Notes: a model not told the origin generated them from the sequence alone. A stretch of 9,647 nucleotides of DNA from Akkermansia muciniphila (GCA_945872195.1 CAMBZO010000067.1:1-9647); one strand, 5' to 3'. Shown: positions 1 through 6,971, counted from the stretch's first letter. Numbers and translations: made by a program.

Positions 1-732
1 GTGCTGCGCGAGGTAGTGCAGCGCCGCGCCCGCCGCGCCGGTGGCGGCGGTGCGGCCCTTCAAACCGAAGCCGTCCAGCGCCGCGACCTTGAAGTGCTCG
101 CGCACGGTGAAGACCGCCGTCTCGGGCGCGAAGACCCAGTCGTCGTGGCCGATGAGGATGCCGGGCGCGCCTTGCAGCAGCGTGCGGAGCGACGCGGCTT
201 CGCCGGGGTAAATGGTCTCCGCCGGACGCAGGCGCTCCAGCTCGGTGAGGAGCTCGGCGTCGCTCTCGGTCTCGGTCGCGCGGAAGTCGCCGGTGGTTAA
301 ATCCACGACCGCGATGCCGGTCGTCTTGCCGGCGGGATACACGGCGGCGAGGAAGTTGTTCCGCTCCGCCGCGAGCAGGCGTTCATCGAAGTGCGTGCCG
401 GGCGAGAGGATTTGCGTGACTTCGCGTTTGACGAGCTGGCCGGGGCGCGCCTCCTCGACCTGATCGCACACAGCGACTTTGCGGCCCGCGCGGAGGATGC
501 GCGAGACGTAGCTGTTGAACGCGTGGTGCGGGATGCCGCACATCGGGATCGTGCCGCGCTTGGTGAGCGAGATGTTCAGGAGCTGTGCGCCAGTGACGGC
601 ATCGTCGAAAAACATTTCGTAGAAGTCGCCGAGGCGGAAGAGCAGCAGCGCGTCCTTGGGCAGCTCGCTTTTCACGCGGCGATACTGCGCCATCATGGGC
701 GTGAGTTGTGGTTCAGGAGCGTCGGTGGACAT
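1..732 (-). CDS. mutS: DNA mismatch repair protein MutS (N-terminal part, runs off left edge)
   Basis: MutS is the ATPase that recognises mispaired and looped-out bases and recruits MutL. Only the first 244 residues are here; the family is usually about 850 residues, so the core, clamp and ATPase domains lie outside the window. The N-terminal mismatch-recognition domain spans roughly residues 10-125. It includes TPMMAQY at 11-17 and the Phe-x-Glu motif GDFYEMF at 35-41, where F37 and E39 correspond to the F and E that contact the mismatch in E. coli MutS. SLTKRG and PMCGIPHHA follow as in other MutS proteins. The connector domain begins near residue 130 and is cut by the edge. The ATG at 732 is chosen because it puts TPMM at the same position as in E. 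coli MutS; the next candidates, M13 and M14, would remove conserved sequence. No Shine-Dalgarno is visible. A run of nine T (minus strand, 762-754) lies in the leader. The gene is divergent from the small ORF at 908. Confidence 0.96.
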   Translation of the reverse strand, partial: MSTDAPEPQLTPMMAQYRRVKSELPKDALLLFRLGDFYEMFFDDAVTGAQLLNISLTKRGTIPMCGIPHHAFNSYVSRILRAGRKVAVCDQVEEARPGQLVKREVTQILSPGTHFDERLLAAERNNFLAAVYPAGKTTGIAVVDLTTGDFRATETESDAELLTELERLRPAETIYPGEAASLRTLLQGAPGILIGHDDWVFAPETAVFTVREHFKVAALDGFGLKGRTAATGAAGAALHYLAQH

Positions 733-890
733 CGCGCGCGTGACGATACCGGCAAAAAAAAATCGCGCGAAGTGAAAGTTTGTCGTGACGTGATGGGGGT
801 GAATCCGTTAATTCAACGACATAAACCGCGACCACAACATGTGCAAAAAACTTTTTGGGACGGATTACAACGCGCGTCGGCGCGCGTCGA
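733..890. promoter_or_regulatory. Divergent intergenic region between mutS and the 15-codon ORF
   Basis: This stretch must hold the start signals for mutS (leftward) and, if it is transcribed separately, for the small ORF (rightward). I see a run of nine A at 754-762, an A6-C-T5 segment at 845-856 that would be intrinsically bent, and CGCGC/GCGCG arms at 871-875 and 880-884 that can form a short hairpin. CGCGCGTCG is directly repeated at 871 and 881. I tested sigma70-like hexamers with 17-base spacing in both directions. None matched well enough to name, so the promoter positions stay unknown. Confidence 0.4.
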
Positions 891-900
891 AAGGGGGTGA
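891..900 (+). promoter_or_regulatory. Strong Shine-Dalgarno sequence for the 15-codon ORF
   Basis: AAGGGGGTGA matches the anti-SD complement AAGGAGGTGA at nine of ten positions. It ends 7 bases before the ATG at 908, which is ideal spacing. No other gene start in this window has a recognisable Shine-Dalgarno, so this site is the main evidence that the very short ORF downstream is translated. Confidence 0.8.
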
Positions 901-907
901 GTGACAA

Positions 908-955
908 ATGGCAGCCAAGAAAAAAGCAGCTAAGAAAACAGCAAAGAAGAAGTAG
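908..955 (+). CDS. 15-residue lysine/alanine-rich microprotein
   Basis: The ORF encodes MAAKKKAAKKTAKKK and ends in TAG: eight lysines, five alanines, one threonine and no acidic or aromatic residue. It is far below normal gene-calling cutoffs. Three features support it as a real unit: a near-perfect Shine-Dalgarno 7 bases upstream, an immediate stop, and an intrinsic terminator starting 19 bases after the stop. The composition resembles the AKK-type tails of histone H1-like, Hc1 and AlgP-type proteins. A role in binding nucleic acid is therefore conceivable, but that is inference from composition only. Alternatives are a regulatory leader ORF, a small RNA with incidental coding potential, or the remnant of a longer histone-like gene. 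Nothing downstream is on the same strand before the terminator, so a classical attenuator leader peptide is unlikely. It lies divergent to mutS and convergent with the agmatine deiminase gene. Confidence 0.62.
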   Translation: MAAKKKAAKKTAKKK

Positions 956-973
956 TCACTCCTCGCAATTCAA

Positions 974-1017
974 AACAGCTCCGCTGGGCGCAAGCCCGAC
1001 GGGGCTGTTCTTCTTTT
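974..1017 (+). terminator. Intrinsic terminator after the 15-codon ORF
   Basis: AACAGCTCCG at 974-983 pairs with CGGGGCTGTT at 1000-1009 (one G-U pair), and GGG/CCC inside extends the stem. A T-rich tail (TTCTTTT) follows at 1011-1017. On the minus strand the same hairpin is followed by TTTT, so it could also terminate transcripts arriving from the convergent deiminase gene. Confidence 0.8.
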
Positions 1018-1022
1018 CGGAG

Positions 1023-1043
1023 GGCGATGGCCATGCCATCGCC
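1023..1043. repeat. Perfect 9-bp inverted repeat with 3-base loop
   Basis: GGCGATGGC at 1023-1031 is followed by CAT and then GCCATCGCC at 1035-1043, a perfect, very stable hairpin on either strand. It lies between the terminator and the stop codon of the deiminase gene (1069). No T-run follows on either side, so it is not a standard terminator. It may protect the 3' end of the deiminase mRNA or be a REP-like element. Confidence 0.7.
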
Positions 1044-1068
1044 TGCGAGTTGCCACATCAATGCAGGC

Positions 1069-2127
1069 TCACGCCGGCTCCTGCTGGCTGATGCAGTGGA
1101 AGCTTCCGAGGCCCCAGATGAGTTCTGTCGAGTCAATGCCCACGACGCGATGCAGCGGGAACTCGCGCTGCAAAATGTCCAGCGCGCGTCGGTCATTGGC
1201 TTGCCGGTAGGTAGGCGTGAGCACGAGGCCGTTTGCGATGTAGAAGTTCGCGTAGCTCGCGGGCAGGCGCTGGCCGTCGTATTCCACACGGCCGGGCATG
1301 GGCAACTCGACTACGCGCAAGGGCTGGCCGTCCTGATCCTTCATCGTGCGGAGACGGCGGAGGTTCTCTTGGAGCAAGCCGAAGTTTTCATCCGCCGAGT
1401 CTTCCTCCACCACCGTCACGACAGTCGTGGGGCTGACGAAACGCGTAAGGTCGTCAATGTGGCCGTCCGTGTCGTCGCCCACGATGCCATCGCCGAGCCA
1501 GAGGATGTGAGTGACGCCGAGGAAGTCTTTGAGATGCTGCTCGATTTGCGCTCGGGTGAGGTGCGGGTTGCGGTTGGGATTGAGGAGGCATGCCTCGGTG
1601 GTGAGCAAGGTTCCGCAGCCGTTCACTTCAAGGGAGCCGCCTTCCATCACGATGCCGGGAGAGAAGAGCGGGAGTCCGCGCAACTTCGCGACGTGCTGCG
1701 GGACGGCGTCGTCGAGGTCGAAGGGCGGATACTTGTTGCCCCACGCGTTGTAGCCCCAGTCCACGATCGCGCGCTCGTGCTGACCGTCGCGCTCGCGTGT
1801 GAGGAAGATGGGGCCGTGGTCGCGACACCACGGCTCGTAGGCGGGGAAGTGGTGGAAGCGCACGCGGTCGAGCGGGACATTGCGGTCAGTGAGCAGGCCA
1901 CGGACCCAAGCCTCCTTCTCGGCGTTCCAGACGTTGATGTTCACCTCCTCGACGGTGACCAAGTGACGGATGAACTCGGCATAGACATCCGGCACGGAGT
2001 CGTATTTGTCCGGGAAGCTGATGCCCTCGGGTCGCGGCCAGGTGAGCCACGTGGAAACATGCGTCGCCCACTCGGCGGGCATGTGGTAGCCGAGGCCTGT
2101 CGGCGTGGCGGCAGATTCGTGAGCCAT
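1069..2127 (-). CDS. aguA: Agmatine deiminase / peptidyl-arginine deiminase family (PF04371)
   Basis: The enzyme probably hydrolyses agmatine to N-carbamoylputrescine and ammonia, a cytoplasmic step toward putrescine. The protein has 352 residues, close to the family norm. Family landmarks are all present: TWLTWPRP at 26-33, WCRDHGP at 100-106, MEGGSLEVNG at 161-170, WLGDGIVGDDTDGHIDD at 210-226, and the C-terminal FHCISQQEPA with C345. The expected catalytic set (D103, E162, H223, C345) is intact. The frame stays open upstream to an ATG at 2253, but the family homology begins just after the ATG at 2127, so I chose that one. No Shine-Dalgarno is visible. No aguB (N-carbamoylputrescine amidase) lies nearby, so any partner is elsewhere. 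A relative acting on another guanidino substrate cannot be excluded, though the motif set fits agmatine deiminase well. Confidence 0.9.
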   Translation of the reverse strand: MAHESAATPTGLGYHMPAEWATHVSTWLTWPRPEGISFPDKYDSVPDVYAEFIRHLVTVEEVNINVWNAEKEAWVRGLLTDRNVPLDRVRFHHFPAYEPWCRDHGPIFLTRERDGQHERAIVDWGYNAWGNKYPPFDLDDAVPQHVAKLRGLPLFSPGIVMEGGSLEVNGCGTLLTTEACLLNPNRNPHLTRAQIEQHLKDFLGVTHILWLGDGIVGDDTDGHIDDLTRFVSPTTVVTVVEEDSADENFGLLQENLRRLRTMKDQDGQPLRVVELPMPGRVEYDGQRLPASYANFYIANGLVLTPTYRQANDRRALDILQREFPLHRVVGIDSTELIWGLGSFHCISQQEPA

Positions 2128-2369
2128 TGTGCGGCGAGCGTAGCGAGACGGCGCGCCGAAGGGCAACTCCAGTGTCCGCTTGAGGTCGCGCGGTCCAAAT
2201 CCAAGCCCCGTCACCAAGCGCGCGTTGGCAATTCTCCGAAAAGCTCCGCCCATTTCTGTGCGCCAAAACCGGACCTCCTCGCGCCGCCCTGCTCGGCACC
2301 GTCACCGCGTATCGCTGCAAGAGCGACCTCGGCGGCTCGTCCTTCGCGCATGACCGCGAGCCTTCTTTC

Positions 2370-3629
2370 TCACGCCCGCTCCAACCCGCGCAGCGTGCCC
2401 TTGCCCGTGCTGAACTGGTCGGTCTCGATGCCGAGGCGCTGGAGCATGGAGACGTAGAGATTCGTCAGCGGGTAGTTATTCTCTTTGTTGAAGGCGAGGT
2501 GCTGGCCGTGCTTGAAGCCGCCGCCGGCGAGTAGCACCGGGAGGTTCACGTTCGAGTGCGAGTTCGCGCTGCCCATCGGCGTGCCGTAGAGAATCATCGT
2601 GCGGTCGAGCAGGTTTTGGTTCTCCTCCTTCGTCCCAGCGAGCGCGCTGAGAAAACCGTTCAAGGCGTCGAACTGCTTCTCCTCGTGCCCGCGCAATTCG
2701 GCGAGCGCCTCGGGCCGGTTGCCGTGGTGCGTGATGTTGTGGATGACGGTGGTGTCAATGAAGAGCGAGACAAGCCGAGTGGAATCGGTCTCGAGCGCGA
2801 GCTTCATCACCTCGAACATCAGGCGCGTCTTGGCGACGAACTCCTTGCCGTCATCAATGTCCTCGGGGGCCTTCGCGGTCACGACGGGCTTGGGCTTGTA
2901 TTCCCATTCCTCGGAGCTGTGCAGGCGCTGCTCGAGGTCGCGGACGGAGGTGTAATACTGGTCCATGCGCGACTGGTCGGCCTTCGAGAGCGAGCGGTTG
3001 AGGCGCTTGGACTGGTCGCCGACGAAGTCCAGCAGGCTGCGGCCCTGCTTGATGGCCTCGACGTTGGCGGCGACTTCCTTGGGGTTGCCTTGGATGAAGA
3101 GTTTTTGGAACAGCTTCTTCGGGCTTTTCTCCGCCGGGATGGGCGCGCCGCTGCGGGTGTAGCTGAGGGTGGAACCTTCGTTGCTCATCGCGAGCACGAG
3201 CGAAGGGTAGCGCGTGTGGTTGCCGACGCGCTCGGCGGCGAATTGGTCGAGGGAAATCCAGTTACGGAAGCCGCCGCGCTCCGGATGCGGCGTGCCGGTG
3301 AGGAAGCATTTCTCCGCCGCGTGCGCGCCGGTCACGCCGGGATGGCTCGTGCCGGAGAGGACGGTCATCTGCTGCTTGTGCGCGGCGAGGCGCTCCAGAT
3401 AAGGGCTGGGGGCGTAGTCCTTACCGGCTTTCTCGGGGAAGAAAAACTGCGGGAGGATGCCCATGTTCGTCTCGATACACACCATCCGGCGCGGCGGAGC
3501 CTTGCTGGCGTCGGCCCCGAACGCGGGCCGCATGGCGTCGAGGAAGGGCAACGTCAGCGCGACGCCGGTGCCGCGCAGGAAGGTGCGGCGAGACAAGGCA
3601 GAGCGGGTAGTGACGTAGGGCGAGTTCAT
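2370..3629 (-). CDS. Tat-exported DUF1552 family protein
   Basis: This 419-residue protein belongs to DUF1552, a family of unknown function found mostly in Planctomycetes and Verrucomicrobia. The N-terminus carries a twin-arginine signal: SRRTFLRG at 13-20, a hydrophobic stretch at about 21-31, and a likely cleavage near AFGADA (36-41). The mature protein should be folded before export. Internal stretches typical of the family include ETNMGI, GTSHPGVTGAHA, YTSVRDLEQRL, THHGN and LYGTPMGSANSHSN. The ATG at 3629 is preferred to an upstream ATG at 3680 because it places the Arg-Arg pair near the N-terminus. No Shine-Dalgarno is seen. In many planctomycete and verrucomicrobial genomes a DUF1552 gene sits beside a large cytochrome-containing DUF1592/1588/1587/1585 gene. 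That partner is missing here: the flanks are a beta-lactamase-like gene and a deiminase. Substrate and reaction are unknown. Confidence 0.9.
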   Translation of the reverse strand: MNSPYVTTRSALSRRTFLRGTGVALTLPFLDAMRPAFGADASKAPPRRMVCIETNMGILPQFFFPEKAGKDYAPSPYLERLAAHKQQMTVLSGTSHPGVTGAHAAEKCFLTGTPHPERGGFRNWISLDQFAAERVGNHTRYPSLVLAMSNEGSTLSYTRSGAPIPAEKSPKKLFQKLFIQGNPKEVAANVEAIKQGRSLLDFVGDQSKRLNRSLSKADQSRMDQYYTSVRDLEQRLHSSEEWEYKPKPVVTAKAPEDIDDGKEFVAKTRLMFEVMKLALETDSTRLVSLFIDTTVIHNITHHGNRPEALAELRGHEEKQFDALNGFLSALAGTKEENQNLLDRTMILYGTPMGSANSHSNVNLPVLLAGGGFKHGQHLAFNKENNYPLTNLYVSMLQRLGIETDQFSTGKGTLRGLERA

Positions 3630-3733
3630 CGTGGCGTTCGGTTCGTTGTTTAAGCCTAAGGCCAGACGATGCGCGCACAACGGTCTTCATCGGTGCCTCA
3701 CCGCTTGCTGAACAGAACGCTGAGGGTTCACCA

Positions 3734-3773
3734 AAGCCCCCTCAACCCCGGCCCTCGCCCCCGGTAGGGGCTT
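3734..3773. repeat. GC-rich inverted repeat between hydrolase and DUF1552 genes
   Basis: AAGCCCC at 3734-3740 pairs with GGGGCTT at 3767-3773. A competing inner hairpin (CCCC-GGTA-GGGG) lies at 3759-3770. Read on the minus strand it follows the beta-lactamase-fold gene and ends in only three T, so it is at best a weak terminator. The surrounding 204-base gap is otherwise non-coding. It also holds GGACA/TGTCC arms at 3800-3804 and 3809-3813. Confidence 0.35.
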
Positions 3774-3833
3774 CAACTGCAGGGCGCGCTCATGAAGGGG
3801 GACAAGAGTGTCCGCTTTACGGCGCAGCGTCCG

Positions 3834-4952
3834 TCACTTGGCCTTCGGCGCGGGATGGGCCACCAAGTTGGCGAGCGTCCGCTTCAGTTGCTCGTTCGCC
3901 GCCGCATCGGCGGGCAAAGCCTTGGCCTGTAACGCGGGCAGCAGCTTTTCCCACACGAGGTCCAACTGGCCTTGCATATTGCCGGTCTGCGCGGTGATGG
4001 CCACGACAGCGTCGTGATCGGGCAGGACGAGGCAAATCTGGCCGTCGCGGCCGTCGCCCCGGAAGGCGTTGTGCTGGCAGCGCCAAAATTGGAAGCCGTA
4101 GCCCTGCCGCCAGTCGGGATTCTTACCGCTCGGTGCCTTGTCGTTCTCCACCTGCTTGGTGGTGGCAGCCTCAACCCACTTCGCGGGCAGCAACTGCCGG
4201 CCGTTCCATTTGCCCTTCTGCAAGTAGAGTTGGCCGAACTTCGCGATGTCCTCGGTGCGGATGCTCAGGCCGTAGCCACCGAGCGAATAGCCTTCCGCAC
4301 TCGTGGCCCACGCGGCGCGCTCGATGCCGAGCGGCTCGAACAGCCGCGGCTGCAAGAACTCCAGCACGGTCTTCCCGGTGGCCTTGGTCACAATGGCCGA
4401 GAGCATGTAGCTGCCCGGCGTATTGTAGCGGAAGTAAGTGCCGGGCTTGTGCGCGACGGGATGAGCGAGGAACTCCCGCACGGACGGCCCGGTCTCGAAG
4501 CTGAACTTCGGCTCGGTGTCGTGCCCGCCGCTCATGGAGAGCAAGTCGCGCACGCGCATGGCCTTGAGGTGCTCGGAGGGATTGGCCGGCGCTTCTTTGG
4601 CGAAAAACTTCAACACCGGGTCTTCGAGGTTGAGCTTCCCCTCCGCGACGGCGAGCCCGACGGCGGTCGCATCAAAACTCTTGCTGAGCGACCACATCAC
4701 GTGCGGCTTGTCGGCAGACTCGGGCTTCCACCATCCCTCGGCAATCACCTGCCCATGCCGCACCAGCATGAAGCTGTGCATCGTGTGAATCGCCTTGTCC
4801 GCCGCCTCGACGAAGTCGCGGATGGCCGCCGAGGAAATGCCCTGTGCCTCCGGGGTGCTGCGCGGCAGCGACTGGCTCGCGGCAGGGGCGTGAAGCGCGA
4901 CAGCGAGCAGCAGCACGAGGACGGTGGGCAATCGGCGGAGCGGGATGTTCAT
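3834..4952 (-). CDS. Exported serine beta-lactamase-fold hydrolase (PF00144)
   Basis: This 372-residue protein belongs to the beta-lactamase / penicillin-binding-protein-like serine hydrolase family (class C and family VIII esterase type). A Sec-type signal peptide is visible: RR at 6-7, a hydrophobic core at about 10-20, and a likely cleavage near 25-27, so it should act outside the cytoplasm. The catalytic SxxK is S88-L-S-K91 in WSLSKSF. The second motif is in FRYNTPGSYML, with Y176 as the probable general base. RLFEPLGI and GGYGLSIRTEDIAKFGQLYL are typical of this family. The ATG at 4952 starts the signal peptide cleanly; no Shine-Dalgarno is visible. It lies 40 bases after leuA on the same strand with no terminator between, so co-transcription is plausible. 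The family includes esterases, peptidases and transesterases, so antibiotic resistance should not be inferred. The substrate is unknown. Confidence 0.9.
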   Translation of the reverse strand: MNIPLRRLPTVLVLLLAVALHAPAASQSLPRSTPEAQGISSAAIRDFVEAADKAIHTMHSFMLVRHGQVIAEGWWKPESADKPHVMWSLSKSFDATAVGLAVAEGKLNLEDPVLKFFAKEAPANPSEHLKAMRVRDLLSMSGGHDTEPKFSFETGPSVREFLAHPVAHKPGTYFRYNTPGSYMLSAIVTKATGKTVLEFLQPRLFEPLGIERAAWATSAEGYSLGGYGLSIRTEDIAKFGQLYLQKGKWNGRQLLPAKWVEAATTKQVENDKAPSGKNPDWRQGYGFQFWRCQHNAFRGDGRDGQICLVLPDHDAVVAITAQTGNMQGQLDLVWEKLLPALQAKALPADAAANEQLKRTLANLVAHPAPKAK

Positions 4953-4992
4953 GATGGTTTTTGAAAATTGTTTAGCGCTTCGCCGCCGTGCG

Positions 4993-6648
4993 TCACGCGC
5001 GGTTCAGTGCGCTGAGGACGGCCTTGATGGACGCCAGTTCGATGTTTGTGTCCACCGCCGCGCCCCAGCGGACTTTGCCGTCGGCGAGCTTGATTTGGAT
5101 GTAGGCGATGGCAGCGGCTTGCGAGCCGGCCCCGAGGGCGTGCTCCTTGTAGTAGGCGACCTCGAACTTCGGAGCGCCGGTGGTGGCGAGCGCATTCACG
5201 AAGGCGGCGATGGGGCCGTTTCCCTCGCCGTTCAACTTCTGCTCCACGCCGACCTTTAACAGGCTCGCGCGGCAGCGGAACACGCCGTCCACGCCGTCCG
5301 CGTGGAAGTGGATGAGCGACCACGGCGAATCGCGCTCGACGTATTCCTTCCAGAACATCGCCTTGAGCTCCTCGCCCTTCACCTCGCGGCCCAACGCGTC
5401 CACAAGGTCGTTGGCGATGGGACCGAACTCGCGTTGCATATCCTTGGGCAACTCGATGCCGAACTCGCTTTCGAGCAGGTAAGCCACGCCGCCCTTGCCG
5501 GACTGGCTGTTCACGCGGATGACCTCGCGGTATTCGCGGCCGATGTCGCGCGGGTCAATCGTGAGATACGGCGCGTCCCAGTGCGTGCGCCCGCCCTGCT
5601 CCCACTCGGCCAAACCCTTCTTGATGGCGTCCTGGTGCGAGCCGCTGAACGCGGTGAAGACTAGCTCGCCCGCGTAAGGCTGGCGGGGCGGCACCGTCAT
5701 GCCGGTGCAACGCTCATAGACTTCGCGGACGGCGTTCAGGTCGCTGAAGTCGAGGTGCGGGTCAATGCCGTGCATGTAGAGGTTCAGCGCGACGGTCACG
5801 AGGTCGAGGTTGCCCGTGCGCTCGCCGTTGCCGAAGAGCGTGCCCTCGACGCGGTCCGCGCCGGCAAGCAGACCCAGCTCGGTGGCGGCGGTGCCGGTGT
5901 TGCGGTCGTTGTGCGTGTGCAGGCTGATGATGAGCGAGTCGCGGTTGCGGAGGTTCGTGCACATCCACTCGATTTGGTCCGCGTAAACATTCGGCATCGC
6001 GACCTCGACCGTGTCGGGCAAGTTCAGAATCATCTTCCGCTGCGGCGTGGGCTGCCACACGTCCATCACGGCCTCGGAGACTTCCTTGGCATACTCGACC
6101 TCGGTGGCAGAGAAACTCTCGGGCGAATACTGGAGTGTCACGTCCGTGCCCGCGAGCCGGTGGAGCCGGTCTTTGATGAGCTTCGCGCCATGGACGGCGA
6201 TGGCCTTGATTTCATCCTTCGACTTGCCAAACACGACGCCGCGCTGCGCGGGCGAGGTCGAATTATACATGTGGATGACCACACGTTTCGCGCCCACGAG
6301 CGATTGAAACGTCTTCTCGATCAAGTCCTCACGCGCCTGCACGAGCACCTGGATGGTCACGTCGTCGGGGATGAGGCCCTTCTCGATGAGCAGGCGGTTG
6401 AAGGCGAACTCAGTGTTCGACGCGGACGGGAAGCCGATCTCGATCTCCTTGAAGCCGCACTTCACGAGCGCCTGAAACAGCTCGAGCTTCTGCGCCACGT
6501 TCATCGGCACTGCGAGGGCCTGATTACCATCGCGCAAGTCCACACTGCACCAGAGCGGCGCATGCGTGAGCGTGCGGCTGGGCCACTGACGGTTGGGCAG
6601 GTGGACGCCGGGGAACGGGCGGTATTTTGAGACGGTGTCTTTCATCAT
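4993..6648 (-). CDS. leuA: 2-isopropylmalate synthase, long fungal/actinobacterial type
   Basis: LeuA condenses acetyl-CoA with 2-oxoisovalerate to give 2-isopropylmalate, the committed step of leucine synthesis. At 551 residues with the N-terminal KYRPFPGVHLPNRQWPSR segment it fits the long LeuA class seen in yeast and Mycobacterium/Corynebacterium, not the roughly 510-residue E. coli type. The catalytic TIM barrel covers about residues 30-310. It carries SVDLRDGNQ at 35-43 (D37/R39 region), HTHND at 244-248 (metal-binding histidines 244 and 246), and FGNGERTGN at 272-280. The regulatory C-terminal domain, about 430-551, is present (LKVGVEQKLNGEGNGPIAAF), so leucine feedback is possible. Two ATGs are adjacent (6648 and 6645) and either may serve. 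No Shine-Dalgarno, T-box or leader peptide is visible. fmdB ends 29 bases upstream and the hydrolase starts 40 bases downstream. No other leu genes are in the window. Confidence 0.96.
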   Translation of the reverse strand: MMKDTVSKYRPFPGVHLPNRQWPSRTLTHAPLWCSVDLRDGNQALAVPMNVAQKLELFQALVKCGFKEIEIGFPSASNTEFAFNRLLIEKGLIPDDVTIQVLVQAREDLIEKTFQSLVGAKRVVIHMYNSTSPAQRGVVFGKSKDEIKAIAVHGAKLIKDRLHRLAGTDVTLQYSPESFSATEVEYAKEVSEAVMDVWQPTPQRKMILNLPDTVEVAMPNVYADQIEWMCTNLRNRDSLIISLHTHNDRNTGTAATELGLLAGADRVEGTLFGNGERTGNLDLVTVALNLYMHGIDPHLDFSDLNAVREVYERCTGMTVPPRQPYAGELVFTAFSGSHQDAIKKGLAEWEQGGRTHWDAPYLTIDPRDIGREYREVIRVNSQSGKGGVAYLLESEFGIELPKDMQREFGPIANDLVDALGREVKGEELKAMFWKEYVERDSPWSLIHFHADGVDGVFRCRASLLKVGVEQKLNGEGNGPIAAFVNALATTGAPKFEVAYYKEHALGAGSQAAAIAYIQIKLADGKVRWGAAVDTNIELASIKAVLSALNRA

Positions 6649-6677
6649 GGGCGTGAGGCGCTAGTTTTTGCCAGCGG

Positions 6678-6971
6678 CTAGTCCTTCGGTGGTTTCACCT
6701 TCGCGCCGGGGTCATTCTTCTTCGGGCGGTGCGTCTCGTATTCGCCCTTGCCGAGTTTCTTGAGGACGGTGAAGCCGGCGTTGGTCGCGTCCTTCACGTT
6801 GAACTTCTTGAAAATCTTCGGCGAGTAGAAGGTGCCGAAGACCTTGCGCACTGGCTTACGGCATGCGGGGCATTCGGTGAGCGGCTTGGCGGCGAGCGGG
6901 CGGCGCAGGGTGAACTTGCCGCCGCAAACCACGCAGCCGCCGTCGCAGAGTTCGTATTCGTAAAGTGGCAT
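6678..6971 (-). CDS. FmdB-family zinc ribbon protein
   Basis: This small protein of 97 residues opens with MPLYEYE, the signature start of the FmdB/CxxC zinc ribbon regulatory family. The zinc-binding pairs are C13-V-V-C16 and C34-P-A-C37, followed by PVRKVFGTFYSPKIFKKF. Usual members read YEYxCxxCG; here there is an additional C9 and a short insertion (LCDGGC) before the first pair, so which cysteines bind zinc is uncertain. The C-terminal 40 residues are lysine-rich and probably disordered. The family name comes from a putative regulator in a formamidase operon, but the function of most members is unknown. It is cytoplasmic, with no signal or membrane segment. It lies 29 bases upstream of leuA on the same strand and probably shares its transcript. 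The ATG at 6971 gives the canonical MPLYEY start. A structured inverted repeat at 6994-7057 lies in its leader. Confidence 0.88.
   Translation of the reverse strand: MPLYEYELCDGGCVVCGGKFTLRRPLAAKPLTECPACRKPVRKVFGTFYSPKIFKKFNVKDATNAGFTVLKKLGKGEYETHRPKKNDPGAKVKPPKD

Noticed and set aside
780..870. Sigma70 promoter for the 15-codon ORF
   Set aside because: Every -35/-10 pair I tried with 16-18 base spacing matched at only about half the positions, too weak to report as a site.
2128..2253. 42-codon N-terminal extension of the agmatine deiminase
   Set aside because: The frame is open, but the added residues do not resemble the family and the segment includes the intergenic 11-mer. The ATG at 2127 lies just before the conserved start.
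2128..2369. Hidden gene in the gap between the DUF1552 and deiminase genes
   Set aside because: Open frames cross it on both strands, but none has start signals, motifs or protein-like composition independent of the neighbours.
1027..2457. 476-codon plus-strand open frame opposite the deiminase gene
   Set aside because: It is antisense to a gene with complete catalytic motifs, runs into the DUF1552 gene, is rich in Val/Ala/Arg/Glu without recognisable motifs, and fits the long antisense frames expected in high-GC DNA.
2556..3653. 365-codon plus-strand open frame opposite the DUF1552 gene
   Set aside because: It is an antisense shadow with no motif or ribosome binding site, while the minus-strand frame has a Tat signal and family motifs.
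3834..4952. Antibiotic-resistance beta-lactamase
   Set aside because: The fold family and SxxK are clear, but the family is dominated by esterases and peptidases, and nothing in the sequence or context points to beta-lactam hydrolysis.
3972..4964. 330-codon plus-strand open frame opposite the serine hydrolase gene
   Set aside because: It is an antisense shadow of a gene with an intact SxxK motif and signal peptide.
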